From assembly GCA_003555285.1 (NCBI GenBank), contig PWGH01000303.1, forward strand, positions 1-21,879: a DNA stretch of 21,879 nucleotides. Reading direction: 5' to 3'. The position numbers and the translations under genes were made by a program. Positions 1 to 7,605 of this stretch are shown here, piece by piece. Numbering within the stretch: position 1 is the first letter of the stretch; each line of letters starts with the position of its first letter. The stretch is from Thioalkalivibrio sp. (lineage in GTDB: Bacteria; Pseudomonadota; Gammaproteobacteria; Ectothiorhodospirales; Ectothiorhodospiraceae). Below the pieces are notes generated by a model. The model was given only the letters and a program-made list of their open reading frames with translations, made no database searches and was not told the origin of the DNA.

Positions 1-302
1 CCCTGCTGCCGGTCGATCTGGTCCGCCGGCTGCTGCACACCGCGCAGGCCGAGCAGGCCGAGATCGCGGTGGCTCACGACGGCAAGCGAATGCAACCGGT
101 CGTCGCGTTGCTCCGATGCGCGCTACAGGACAGCCTGCAGGACTTCCTGGACCAGGAGGGTCGCAAGATCGATACCTGGTACGCCCAGCATGCCCTGGCC
201 ATCGTCGACCTGTCCGATTGCCCGGAAGCCTTCACGAACGTCAACACTCCGGAGGAGCGCGCGGCATTGGAGCGGGCGGTCGCCAACCCCAGCGTGCCCT
301 GA
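1..302 (+). CDS. mobA: Molybdenum cofactor guanylyltransferase MobA, C-terminal fragment
   Basis: The open frame runs in from the left edge (first full codon at base 3) and stops with TGA at 300-302, so only about the last 99 residues are present. MobA transfers GMP from GTP to molybdopterin-Mo to give the guanine dinucleotide cofactor used by DMSO-reductase-family enzymes such as formate dehydrogenase. The visible C-terminal hallmarks are AHDGKRMQPV, the segment RKIDTWYAQH and, close to the end, FTNVNTPEER, which matches the FTN(I/V)NTPEE ending of E. coli MobA. The N-terminal GTP-binding loop lies outside the window. The next gene on the same strand is moeA, 120 nt downstream, which fits a molybdenum-cofactor operon. 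Identity rests on recognition of these motifs and is strong for the family. Confidence 0.9.
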   Translation, partial: LLPVDLVRRLLHTAQAEQAEIAVAHDGKRMQPVVALLRCALQDSLQDFLDQEGRKIDTWYAQHALAIVDLSDCPEAFTNVNTPEERAALERAVANPSVP

Positions 303-410
303 ACACGGCACCCGTTCCTGACGACCCGTTTCTGCATCTTCGTTCCCGACCACCCCCGGGCCGTGTACCCCCTGGCTGCAAACGCGCCGGCGGACGCCCC
401 TTTATCGATT

Positions 411-414
411 GGAG
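411..414 (+). promoter_or_regulatory. Shine-Dalgarno GGAG selecting the moeA start
   Basis: GGAG lies 8 nt upstream of the ATG at 423. The in-frame GTG at 363 has no comparable purine-rich site, so the ATG is the better start even though the open frame extends further upstream. Confidence 0.55.
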
Positions 415-422
415 CTTCAGGT

Positions 423-1697
423 ATGGTCTCGCCGACCACCCCCAACCCCGCCGCCAGCTGCCTGGATCCGAACGAACCCGGCCTGGTGCATGCCGACGCC
501 GCACTGCAGACGATCCTGGCGGCCTGCACGCCCATCACCCAGCGCGTCCACCTGCCCCTCAAGCAAGCCGGCGGCCGGATTCTGGCGCAGGATCTGGTCG
601 CACCACTGAATGTGCCCCCCCAGGACAATTCGGCCATGGACGGTTTTGCCATCCGGGCCGCGGATCTACCCGAAACCGGATTCGTCGAACTGCGTGTGAC
701 CGGCCGGGCCATGGCGGGAATCCCCTTTGCGGGTGTGCTCGCACCGGGGGAATGCGCACGCATCATGACCGGCGCCCCGATCCCCGAGGGGGCCGATACC
801 GTGGTGATCCAGGAACGGACGACGTACGAGGGAAATCGGGTGCGTCTGGATGCGGGGCAACGCCCCGGACAAAATATCCGCCGGCGGGGTGAGGATATCC
901 AGGCCGGTTCGACGGTGCTCCCAGCCGGACACCGGCTGATGCCGGCGGACCTCGGGCTGATCGCCTCGGTGGGCCTGCCCGAGGTCCAGGTTCTGCGGCG
1001 TCCGCGGGTGGTCTTTTTGTCTACCGGCGACGAACTGCGAGCGCTGGGTGCGCCGCTCCAGACCGGGCAGATCTATGACAGCAACCGCTATGTACTGCAA
1101 GGGCTGCTCGACGAAGCCGGGGTCGAGAGCCTGGATCTGGGCGTGGTTCGCGATCAGCCGGGCGTGCTTGCGCAAACGCTGGCCGATGCCGCCAGGGCCG
1201 GCGACGTGGTCATTACCACGGGTGGGGTATCGGTCGGCGAGGCCGATCATGTGAAGCAGAGTCTGGCCGAGCAGGGCGAGATGCTGCTGTGGAAGGTGGC
1301 CATCAAGCCCGGCCGGCCGCTGGCCTTCGGCATCCTCGAGGGCGGGGCCTATTGCTTCGGGCTGCCCGGCAATCCGGTCGCGGTGATGGTCACCTTCCAG
1401 CAATTCGTGCGCCCGGCGCTGGAACGGCTGAGCGGCCAGACGCCGCGCGAGCCCCTGCGTTTCCAGGTGCCCTGCCTGAGCGCCCTGAAGAAACAGCCTG
1501 GCCGCACCGAATTTCAGCGCGGCCGGCTGCAGCGCGATGCCACGGGTCGACTCTGTGTGGAACTGACCGGGCGCCAGGGCTCCGGCGTGCTGCATTCAAT
1601 GAGCCGGGCGGACTGCCTGATCGTACTCGGTCACGATCAGGGTCCGGTGGCCGCGGGCGAGTCGGTAACCGTGCAGCCCTTGCCGGGGATGTACTGA
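423..1697 (+). CDS. moeA: Molybdopterin molybdenumtransferase MoeA
   Basis: This 424-residue protein inserts molybdate into adenylylated molybdopterin in the cytoplasm, the step before MobA. Family signatures appear in order: the PPQDNSAMDGFA motif at residues 65-76, RIMTGAPIPEGADTVV at about 113-128, GQNIRRRGEDI at about 149-159, the MoCF_biosynth core with STGDEL (200-205) and GQIYDSNRY (215-223), TTGGVSVGEADHVK (265-278) with the conserved Asp, PGRPLAFG and FGLPGNPVAVMV (312-323). The C-terminal domain IV is present and the length is normal for the family. The ATG at 423 was chosen because of GGAG 8 nt upstream; a GTG at 363 would add 20 poorly conserved residues. It follows mobA on the same strand and converges on the formate dehydrogenase operon, which depends on this cofactor. 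Confidence 0.96.
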   Translation: MVSPTTPNPAASCLDPNEPGLVHADAALQTILAACTPITQRVHLPLKQAGGRILAQDLVAPLNVPPQDNSAMDGFAIRAADLPETGFVELRVTGRAMAGIPFAGVLAPGECARIMTGAPIPEGADTVVIQERTTYEGNRVRLDAGQRPGQNIRRRGEDIQAGSTVLPAGHRLMPADLGLIASVGLPEVQVLRRPRVVFLSTGDELRALGAPLQTGQIYDSNRYVLQGLLDEAGVESLDLGVVRDQPGVLAQTLADAARAGDVVITTGGVSVGEADHVKQSLAEQGEMLLWKVAIKPGRPLAFGILEGGAYCFGLPGNPVAVMVTFQQFVRPALERLSGQTPREPLRFQVPCLSALKKQPGRTEFQRGRLQRDATGRLCVELTGRQGSGVLHSMSRADCLIVLGHDQGPVAAGESVTVQPLPGMY

Positions 1698-1811
1698 GGC
1701 GCGAGCCACCGCCCCGATCAGGCTCCGAAGGGGGCGCCGGGTAGGCTTCAGGTAGGCCCCGGGTGGACCCCGGAAGGGCTTCGGATCAGGAGGATTTGCC
1801 GGAACCGGATC

Positions 1812-2018
1812 TCACTCGAGCGTGATCTCACCCTCCACCACGTAGGACTCGCCGCGCGGTCCGAATTCCAGCGTGATCTTGACCGGCACCTTTTCGTTGC
1901 CCTGCAAGCGGCCGGCATCGACGGCGTCGCGCACCGCGAGTTCGATCTCGCGCTGGCAATTGACACCCACGCGCTTCAGGAATTTGCGCACGCTCATGTT
2001 GAAGGTTTCTTCGTTCAT
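1812..2018 (-). CDS. Small DUF6494-like protein at the end of the FDH operon
   Basis: This 68-residue soluble protein starts MNEETFNMSVRKFLKRVG and ends with a beta-rich stretch (VPVKITLEFGP, YVVEGEITLE). It has no signal peptide, cysteines near a metal motif or membrane segment; the single Cys is at about residue 20. The opening resembles the family I know as DUF6494, and that assignment is from memory only. The start is well supported: GGAGGG lies 8-10 nt upstream of the ATG. It is the last gene of the ten-gene formate dehydrogenase transcription unit, 127 nt after fdhC, and converges on moeA. No function is known to me. The context suggests a role tied to formate dehydrogenase or to its cofactor, but nothing in the sequence proves this. 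Confidence 0.7.
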   Translation of the reverse strand: MNEETFNMSVRKFLKRVGVNCQREIELAVRDAVDAGRLQGNEKVPVKITLEFGPRGESYVVEGEITLE

Positions 2019-2145
2019 GGCCTTGCCCTCCGATTTTTCGGTTCATCCAATGAAAAGGGTCGCAAGGATTGCCTCACGACCCCGGAAAGTACGACCGCTG
2101 CGGCCGGACCCACCACCCCGACCGTCACCGGTCGGGCGTTGGGAC

Positions 2146-3243
2146 TCAGGTTTGCGCCGGTTGCGGCTTTTCCACCACGGGCGCGGGGGGGGGTTCCTTG
2201 ACCACCGCCGGCTCCGGACGCACGCCCTTGCGTTCCAGTTCCTCCATCCACAGGTCATGGTGCTGCCGCGCCCAGTTCACGTCCACCCGGCCGCCGACCA
2301 TGCCTTCCAGCGAGCCCTTCATCGCCATTGTGGCCAGATAAATGTGACCGAAGATGAAGGAGATGATCAGGATCGAGCCCACGGCATGGAGCAGCAGCGA
2401 GATCTGCATCGCCTCCCGGGACAGCCCGAACAGCGGGAAGTCGAGGATCAGGCCGGTGACCACCACCGCCATCCCCACCGTGGCCAGGGTCCAGAACAGG
2501 AGCTTCTCGCCGGCATTCACGAACCCGGCATGCGGGTGCTTGCCCTTCAGCATGCCGCCACCCGACAGGAACCAGCCCAGGTCGTGCCCTTTCGGGATAT
2601 TCACCCGGATCCATTTGAGCACCATCACCAGCAGGCCGACCGCGAACAGCGGCCCCAGGTAATTGTGCACCAGCATGGCGAACCCGGCAAAGTTGGAAAA
2701 GCCCTGCGGCCCGAGCAGCGGCATCAACACCATACGCCCGAACAGCAGGCTCAGGCCGGTGATGGCGAGCAGGATGAACAACACGGCGGTGTACCAGTGC
2801 AGAACCCGATCGAAGAGCGTCCAGCGCTCCACGGTCAGGCCCTTGCGCCCATGATCGATCTGGATCGGGCCGCGCACCAGATACAGCAGGGCCAGTATCA
2901 GCAGCGTCAGCGCCATCAGCCAGGCGCCATAGGTGGCCAACGGTCCGTTACGCACCTGGCGAAAGGTCTCGCCACTGGTGTTGATCAGGATATTGGCCTG
3001 CGGGCCCTGGACGGTGGACACGCCCTCCTGGCCCTGGCGCACCGCGCGCCAGTAGTCCGACAGCGGATTGGTCGGGGCGACCTGAGCCTGTTGCGTCTGC
3101 GCGACCGATTCCCCGACGAAGAGGTAGCCCGTCAACGGGGCCCCCACGACCAGAAACAGGGCTCCCAGAAACGCCAGGAACAGCCATTTGCGACGTCGAC
3201 CGCCCCGATCGCGGATCGAGGTCGTCTTAGGTGAAGATGTCAT
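2146..3243 (-). CDS. fdhC: Formate dehydrogenase gamma subunit, cytochrome b556 type
   Basis: This 365-residue integral membrane cytochrome b should anchor the FDH complex and pass electrons from the iron-sulfur subunit to quinone. Hydrophobic segments lie at about 20-43, 104-123, 149-168, 187-210, 247-268 and 280-303. Candidate heme b ligands are His149 (RVLHWYTAV), His193 (LVHNYLG), His286 (LLHAVGS) and His300 (FGHIYLA). The 14-residue spacing of the last pair equals that of the FdnI family. Compared with E. coli FdnI (about 217 residues) it has an extra N-terminal transmembrane segment followed by a roughly 60-residue extramembrane loop, and a proline-rich C-terminal tail (about 343-365). 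That layout is common in the longer proteobacterial FDH gamma subunits. GGAGG precedes the start. It follows the lipoprotein gene by 19 nt. Confidence 0.93.
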   Translation of the reverse strand: MTSSPKTTSIRDRGGRRRKWLFLAFLGALFLVVGAPLTGYLFVGESVAQTQQAQVAPTNPLSDYWRAVRQGQEGVSTVQGPQANILINTSGETFRQVRNGPLATYGAWLMALTLLILALLYLVRGPIQIDHGRKGLTVERWTLFDRVLHWYTAVLFILLAITGLSLLFGRMVLMPLLGPQGFSNFAGFAMLVHNYLGPLFAVGLLVMVLKWIRVNIPKGHDLGWFLSGGGMLKGKHPHAGFVNAGEKLLFWTLATVGMAVVVTGLILDFPLFGLSREAMQISLLLHAVGSILIISFIFGHIYLATMAMKGSLEGMVGGRVDVNWARQHHDLWMEELERKGVRPEPAVVKEPPPAPVVEKPQPAQT

Positions 3244-3262
3244 CTCTTGATCCTCCGGGGTT

Positions 3263-3466
3263 TCAGCGATCGGTCTGGATCATCAGGATCCGCTCGCGCA
3301 GACCTTCCTGATGAGCGGGATTGGCCGACAATTCCACGAGGGGATCGACCTTGCCCTTGTATACCCCCGCCTCGTGCATCGTGACGTCCCGGCTTTCATA
3401 ACAGCCGGTCAACACGAGCAGCCCGGTCGCCAGCACGGCCGTCAGCAGTAACACTCTGGTTTGCAT
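3263..3466 (-). CDS. Small lipoprotein between FDH beta and gamma genes
   Basis: This 67-residue protein has a typical lipoprotein signal: MQTR, a hydrophobic core, then the lipobox LTGC with Cys22 as the predicted lipidated residue. The mature part is only about 46 residues, begins CYESRDVTMHEAGVYKGK and is charged. Residue +2 is Tyr, so an Asp-type inner-membrane retention signal is absent. AAGGAGAG stands 7 nt before the ATG. It sits between fdhB and fdhC, 111 nt after fdhB, and that gap contains a 12-bp perfect hairpin. It is not a classical FDH subunit. I infer a periplasm-facing, membrane-anchored accessory or extra structural subunit of this FDH. I do not recognise a named family. Confidence 0.82.
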   Translation of the reverse strand: MQTRVLLLTAVLATGLLVLTGCYESRDVTMHEAGVYKGKVDPLVELSANPAHQEGLRERILMIQTDR

Positions 3467-3536
3467 CTTTAACTCTCCTTACCCATCCCGTGACGCTCGA
3501 CACCGGATCAAACAATCCCCCGGTGAACCGCGCGAG

Positions 3537-3563
3537 CGGTCCTGCCCCCGCGGGGCAGGACCG
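3537..3563 (-). other. 12-bp perfect hairpin between fdhB and the lipoprotein gene
   Basis: The arms at 3537-3548 and 3552-3563 are perfect inverted complements (arm CGGTCCTGCCCC) around a 3-nt loop. It lies 14 nt past the fdhB stop on the transcribed strand. No T-tract follows in the direction of transcription, so it is unlikely to be a simple intrinsic terminator. It may be a processing or stability element that sets the ratio of fdhAB to fdhC. A small stem at 3527-3540 overlaps the left arm and would compete with it. Confidence 0.7.
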
Positions 3564-3577
3564 GAGCCGTGCTCTGG

Positions 3578-4168
3578 TCAGACGCCCTCGCCGTAGGCCT
3601 TTTCCCAGCCCCAGGTCTGCGCTTGTCCGGCCCGGCGCATCACGCGCTTGCGGAAGATGTCGGCGACGATGTCGCCATCGCCGGCCAGCAAGGCCTTGGT
3701 GGCACACATCTCGGCACAGGCCGGGAGCTTGCCCTCGGCCAGCCGGTTCGCCCCGTACTTCTGGAACTCCGCCGCAGAGCCGTTGTCCTCGGGACCGCCG
3801 GCGCAGAAAGTGCACTTGTCCATCTCCCCGCGCATGCCGAAGGCACCATCCTGCGGGTATTGCGGGGCTCCGAACGGGCAGGCATAGAAACAGTAGCCGC
3901 ACCCGATGCACAGGTCCTTGTCGTGGAGCACCACGCCATCGGCCGTGGTGTAGAAGCAGTCCACCGGGCAGACGGCGGCGCAGGGGGCATCGGAACAATG
4001 CATGCAGGCCACCGAGATGGACTTCTCCCCCGGAACGCCGTCATTCAACGTGACCACGCGTCGGCGATTCACGCCCCACGGGACCTCGTTGACGTTCTTA
4101 CACGCGGTCACACACCCGTTGCACTCGATGCATCGCTCGGCGTCGCAAAGAAACTTCATTTGGGCCAT
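3578..4168 (-). CDS. fdhB: Formate dehydrogenase beta subunit, four [4Fe-4S] ferredoxin
   Basis: This 196-residue electron-transfer subunit carries electrons from FdhA to the cytochrome b. Its cysteines form four clusters' worth of ligands: C13-C16-C19-C23, C55-C58-C63-C67, C87-C90-C93-C97 (DLCIGCGYCFYACPFG) and the split set C119-C122 with C151-C155. C8 and C71 are extra. Unlike E. coli FdnH (about 294 residues) there is no C-terminal transmembrane helix. This is the shorter soluble form found with Cys-type FDHs, so membrane attachment must come from FdhC and possibly the lipoprotein. It has no Tat signal of its own and would be co-exported with FdhA. GAGGAGAG lies just before the ATG, and the gap to fdhA is 43 nt. 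Confidence 0.94.
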   Translation of the reverse strand: MAQMKFLCDAERCIECNGCVTACKNVNEVPWGVNRRRVVTLNDGVPGEKSISVACMHCSDAPCAAVCPVDCFYTTADGVVLHDKDLCIGCGYCFYACPFGAPQYPQDGAFGMRGEMDKCTFCAGGPEDNGSAAEFQKYGANRLAEGKLPACAEMCATKALLAGDGDIVADIFRKRVMRRAGQAQTWGWEKAYGEGV

Positions 4169-4211
4169 TTTCGGCTCTCCTCAATGGTTTGCTGGGATAC
4201 CGCGAGACGCA

Positions 4212-7127
4212 TCAGGCGGGGTACACACGACAGAGCGAGCATTTCGTTTCCTGCATCGCGGTCACCGAGTCGTAGCCGTAGGTGAACACGGTGTTACAGG
4301 CCTCACCGACCACGTACGGCTGGGTACCCTCCGGGTACTTGCCCAGCAGACTCTCGCCCTGGTACTTACCGCCATAATGGAACGGGGTGAACACCACGCC
4401 CGGCTCGACGCGTCGGGTCACCATGGCCTTGACCTTGATGCGGCCGCCCTCCGGTCCCTCGACCCAGATATCGCGGCCATCGCGGATACCCGCGTTGTTG
4501 GCGTCCACCGGGTTGATCTCCGCGAACATCTCCTGCTGCAGTTCCGCCAGCCAGGGGTTGGAACGGGTCTCGTCGCCGCCCCCCTCGTATTCGACCATGC
4601 GGCCGCTGGTGTGGATCAACGGGTAATCAGCACTGAAGTCCTCGGCCTGCACCGTGGCATAGCGCGTGGGCAGACGGAAGAAGCTGCGGCGGTCCTCGTA
4701 GGTGGGGTAGTCCGCGACCAGGTCCCGACGGGTGGTGTAGAGCGGCTCCCGATGGATCGGCACCGGATCCGGGAAGTTCCAGGCCACACAACGCGCCTTG
4801 GCGTTGCCGAAGGGCGCGCAGCCGTGCTTGATCGCCACCCGGATGATCCCGCCCGAGCGATCGAGGTGCCAGAGCTTGCCGTCGGCCAGCACCTTTTCCT
4901 CGGGCGTCAGCTCATCCCACCAGCCCAACTGCTTGAGCAGATCGGCACTGAAGCGCGGATGACCGTCCTGGATCTCGGCGCCGACCGGGAAGGAACCCTC
5001 GGCGAGCAGGTTGTCGCCATCGCGCTCGGTCCCGAAGTTCTCGCGGAAATTCAGGCCGCCCTCGGCGACCGGCAGGCTGGTGTCATAGAGGTTCGCGGTG
5101 CCCGGATGCTTCATTTCCGGGGTACCCCAACAGGGCCACGGCAGGCCATAGAACTCGCCGTTGCCGGGGCCACCCTCGCCACGCAGGGTGCGGGTGTTGA
5201 AGGTGTGCCAGTTCTGCTGGTGCTCCTTCAAGCGCTCAGGGGTCTGGCCGCTGTAGCCGATGGTCCACATGCCGCGGTTGTATTCGCGGACGATGTCCTC
5301 GATCAGCGGCTCTTCGCCGTTCACCTGGATGTGCTTGGTCAGGTCGTCGGCGAAACCGAACTTCTTCGCGAACTTGTACATGATCACGTGATCGGGCTTG
5401 GCTTCGAACAGCGGGTCGATGACCTTGTCGCGCCACTGGATCGAGCGGTTCGACGCGGTCAGCGAGCCGTAGGTCTCGAACTGGGTGGTGGCCGGCAGCA
5501 GGTAGGTGTTCTCCTTGCGATCGTGCATCACCGCGGACACCGTCGGGAACGGGTCGATGACCACCAGCAGATCGAGTTTCTCGAAGGCTTCCTTCATCTC
5601 CGGGCCGCGCACCTGGCTGTTCGGCGCGTGTCCCCAGAAGACCATCGCCTTCAGGTTGTCCGGCTGGGCGATGTTGGCGCGGTCTTCGAGCACGCCGTCG
5701 ATCCAGCGGGATACGGGAATACCGGAGGTGTTCATCGGCTTGTTCGCGGCGGCGCCGCGATCGGTGTAGGAGCCCTGGTCGAAGCGCGCGGCCAGGGTCT
5801 CGTAATCGAGATCCCAGACCGCCGCCCAATGCCGCCAGGCGCCCTCGGAAAGCCCGTAATAGCCGGGCAGGTTGTCGGAGAGCACGCCGAAGTCGGTCGC
5901 GCCCTGCACGTTGTCGTGGCCGCGGAAGATGTTGGTCCCGCCGCCCGACTTGCCCATGTTGCCGAGCGCCAATTGGAAGTGGCAGTAGGCCCGCGTGAAG
6001 TTGTTGCCGACGGTGTGCTGCGTCCCGCCCATGCACCAGACGAAGGTGCCCGGACGGTTGTCGGCCATCAATTTGGCCGCGTTGTAGCAGGTGTCACGAT
6101 CGACCCCGGAGACCCGCTCGACCTCATCCGGCGTCCAGCGGGCGACCTCTTCCAGCACCTGGTCCATACCCCAGACCCGCTGCTGCAGGAACTCCTTGTC
6201 CTCCCAGCCGTTCTGGAAGATGTGCCACATCATGCCGTAGACCACCGCGATATCGGAGCCCGGACGCAGGGGTACGAACATGTCGGCATGGGCCGCGGTG
6301 CGGGTGAAGCGCGGGTCGATCACCAAGAGCTTCGCGCCCTCTTCCTTGGCCCGCAAGGTGAACTGCATCGACACCGGGTGCGCCTCGGCCGGGTTGCCAC
6401 CCATGATCAGGATGGCCTTGCTGTTCAGCATGTCGTTGTAGGAATTGGTCATCGCGCCGTAGCCCCAGGTGTTGGCTACGCCGGCCACGGTCGTCGAATG
6501 GCAGATCCGCGCCTGGTGGTCGATGTTGTTGGAGCCCCACAGCGCGGCGAACTTGCGCATCAGGTAGCACTGTTCGTTGCTCTGCTTCGCCGAACCCAGC
6601 CAGTACACGGAATCGGGACCGGAGGTTTCGCGCAGGGCGAGCATCTGGTCGCCGATCTCCTCGATCGCCGTCTCCCAGGAGATGCGCTTCCATTTTCCGC
6701 CGACCATCTTCATCGGGTACTTCAGGCGGCGCTCGCCGTGGCCGTGTTCGCGGACCGCCGCGCCCTTGGCGCAGTGGCCACCGAGATTCAGCGGGTGATC
6801 GAAAGCGGCCTCCTGGCCGACCCAGACGCCATCGCGCACCTTGGCATAAATGCCGCACCCCACCGAGCAATGCCCGCAGATGGTGCGGACGGTCTTGACC
6901 TCGCCATTGGCCGTGACGGCGGTTGCGGCCTCGGACTTGCGCACCAGACCGGGGGCCATTTGCGAGGAGGCCAGCGCCAAGCCACCGGCCATGATCCCGG
7001 AATTGCGCAGGAAGGTCCGCCGGCCCTGGGAAACCCCGGTGCCCTCACCCTTGCGGCTCGCCGCCGGCTGGCCTGTTTCCGCGGATGCCGCGGCGGAACC
7101 TGTGTCCGAACTTTTCATCAACTTCAT
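4212..7127 (-). CDS. fdhA: Formate dehydrogenase alpha (catalytic) subunit, molybdopterin, Cys type
   Basis: This 971-residue DMSO-reductase-family enzyme oxidises formate to CO2. It has a twin-arginine signal (GRRTFLRNSG, Arg36-Arg37, then a hydrophobic stretch), so it is exported folded. The N-terminal [4Fe-4S] ligands are C84, C87, C91 and C119 (ICGHCSVGC and GGHCAKG). The metal ligand position is Cys209-His210 in NIDHQARICHS, where E. coli FdnG has selenocysteine; the codon is an ordinary TGC at 6501-6503. The rest includes the bis-MGD binding regions (for example IMGGNPAEAHP, VIDPRFTRTA) and a C-terminal dinucleotide-binding domain (about 810-971). It lacks the NAD-linked N-terminal ferredoxin domain, which fits a respiratory enzyme. 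AAGGAG lies 11 nt before ATG, preceded by a small GC hairpin at 7144-7156. It is flanked by the TAT-target gene and fdhB. Confidence 0.96.
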   Translation of the reverse strand: MKLMKSSDTGSAAASAETGQPAASRKGEGTGVSQGRRTFLRNSGIMAGGLALASSQMAPGLVRKSEAATAVTANGEVKTVRTICGHCSVGCGIYAKVRDGVWVGQEAAFDHPLNLGGHCAKGAAVREHGHGERRLKYPMKMVGGKWKRISWETAIEEIGDQMLALRETSGPDSVYWLGSAKQSNEQCYLMRKFAALWGSNNIDHQARICHSTTVAGVANTWGYGAMTNSYNDMLNSKAILIMGGNPAEAHPVSMQFTLRAKEEGAKLLVIDPRFTRTAAHADMFVPLRPGSDIAVVYGMMWHIFQNGWEDKEFLQQRVWGMDQVLEEVARWTPDEVERVSGVDRDTCYNAAKLMADNRPGTFVWCMGGTQHTVGNNFTRAYCHFQLALGNMGKSGGGTNIFRGHDNVQGATDFGVLSDNLPGYYGLSEGAWRHWAAVWDLDYETLAARFDQGSYTDRGAAANKPMNTSGIPVSRWIDGVLEDRANIAQPDNLKAMVFWGHAPNSQVRGPEMKEAFEKLDLLVVIDPFPTVSAVMHDRKENTYLLPATTQFETYGSLTASNRSIQWRDKVIDPLFEAKPDHVIMYKFAKKFGFADDLTKHIQVNGEEPLIEDIVREYNRGMWTIGYSGQTPERLKEHQQNWHTFNTRTLRGEGGPGNGEFYGLPWPCWGTPEMKHPGTANLYDTSLPVAEGGLNFRENFGTERDGDNLLAEGSFPVGAEIQDGHPRFSADLLKQLGWWDELTPEEKVLADGKLWHLDRSGGIIRVAIKHGCAPFGNAKARCVAWNFPDPVPIHREPLYTTRRDLVADYPTYEDRRSFFRLPTRYATVQAEDFSADYPLIHTSGRMVEYEGGGDETRSNPWLAELQQEMFAEINPVDANNAGIRDGRDIWVEGPEGGRIKVKAMVTRRVEPGVVFTPFHYGGKYQGESLLGKYPEGTQPYVVGEACNTVFTYGYDSVTAMQETKCSLCRVYPA

Positions 7128-7198
7128 TGTTTTAGAACTCCTTGCCCCGCCGGGGCGACTCAGTCTGGTGCGATCGCGGCTCGTATTGCGTGTCCGAC

Positions 7199-7423
7199 CT
7201 AGCTGGATGCCGTCCGGTAGTAGTCGCGGACGTGCTGCGTTTCCTGATACCCGTCGGCCTTCGATTCCGCCGCGGCCGGTTCGGCCTCAGGCGCTGCCGC
7301 CACGATGCCCGGCAATGCGGCGACCGCGACCGCGCTGGAGCCGGCGAGCGTGGCCGTGCGCAGGAACTGCCGGCGGCCCTCGGAATGAACCGAACCCGGC
7401 CCCTTCGGTGACTTTTCATTCAT
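7199..7423 (-). CDS. Small Tat-signal protein, formate dehydrogenase region TAT target
   Basis: This 74-residue protein begins MNEKSPKGPG and carries a twin-arginine motif (EGRRQFLRTATLAG, Arg17-Arg18) followed by an Ala-rich hydrophobic segment. The mature part is a short, acidic, Ala/Glu-rich linker ending QETQHVRDYYRTASS. The pattern matches the family known as formate dehydrogenase region TAT target (TIGR02811 as I recall it), always found next to Tat-exported FDH catalytic genes. The open frame extends upstream, but the start at 7423 is chosen because GAGGAG stands 9 nt before this ATG and the upstream residues look noncoding. It lies directly before fdhA. Its function is unproved; a helper in FDH export or a small periplasmic partner is a reasonable inference. 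Confidence 0.85.
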   Translation of the reverse strand: MNEKSPKGPGSVHSEGRRQFLRTATLAGSSAVAVAALPGIVAAAPEAEPAAAESKADGYQETQHVRDYYRTASS

Positions 7424-7438
7424 CGTGATGTACTCCTC

Positions 7439-7468
7439 GATTGATAAAACCCGATTTGATAAATCCCG
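7439..7468. promoter_or_regulatory. Tandem A+T-rich 15-16 nt repeat before the fdh structural genes
   Basis: Two adjacent copies of GAT(T)TGATAAA(A/T)CCCG occur at 7439-7453 and 7453-7468, within 16-45 nt of the start of the TAT-target gene. The second copy has a GATTT/AAATC dyad. They stand out in GC-rich surroundings in the 182-nt gap after torD. They could be an operator or part of an internal promoter. No convincing -35/-10 pair or -24/-12 box was seen. Confidence 0.35.
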
Positions 7469-7605
7469 GATGGATCCTTTGTAACAGAGAACCCAATCCA
7501 CTCTCGTGATCCAACTCATGGTGCGGATCATCCACCCGGCGGATTTCCCCCTCTCGCCACGTCCACCCGGAGAATGGCGCTGCACCGCGGCACCCAACCC
7601 CGGCA

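Noticed and set aside
666..1595. A 309-codon minus-strand frame inside moeA
   Set aside because: It is antisense to a gene with all MoeA motifs and has no domain of its own.
1724..1785. Intrinsic terminator between moeA and the FDH operon
   Set aside because: Only a 7-bp pair (1724-1730 with 1779-1785) around a 48-nt loop and no T-run; too weak to call.
1873..3234. A 453-codon plus-strand frame over DUF6494 and fdhC
   Set aside because: The translation is His/Gln/Arg-rich without a recognisable domain, while the minus strand encodes a clear cytochrome b.
6501..6503. Selenocysteine codon in fdhA
   Set aside because: The codon at the metal-ligand position is TGC (Cys). No in-frame TGA occurs in the gene, so no selenocysteine insertion is needed.
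4002..7202. A 1066-codon open frame on the plus strand opposite fdhA
   Set aside because: It is the antisense shadow of a clear molybdoenzyme gene. Long antisense frames are expected in GC-rich codon usage, and the translation shows no family features.
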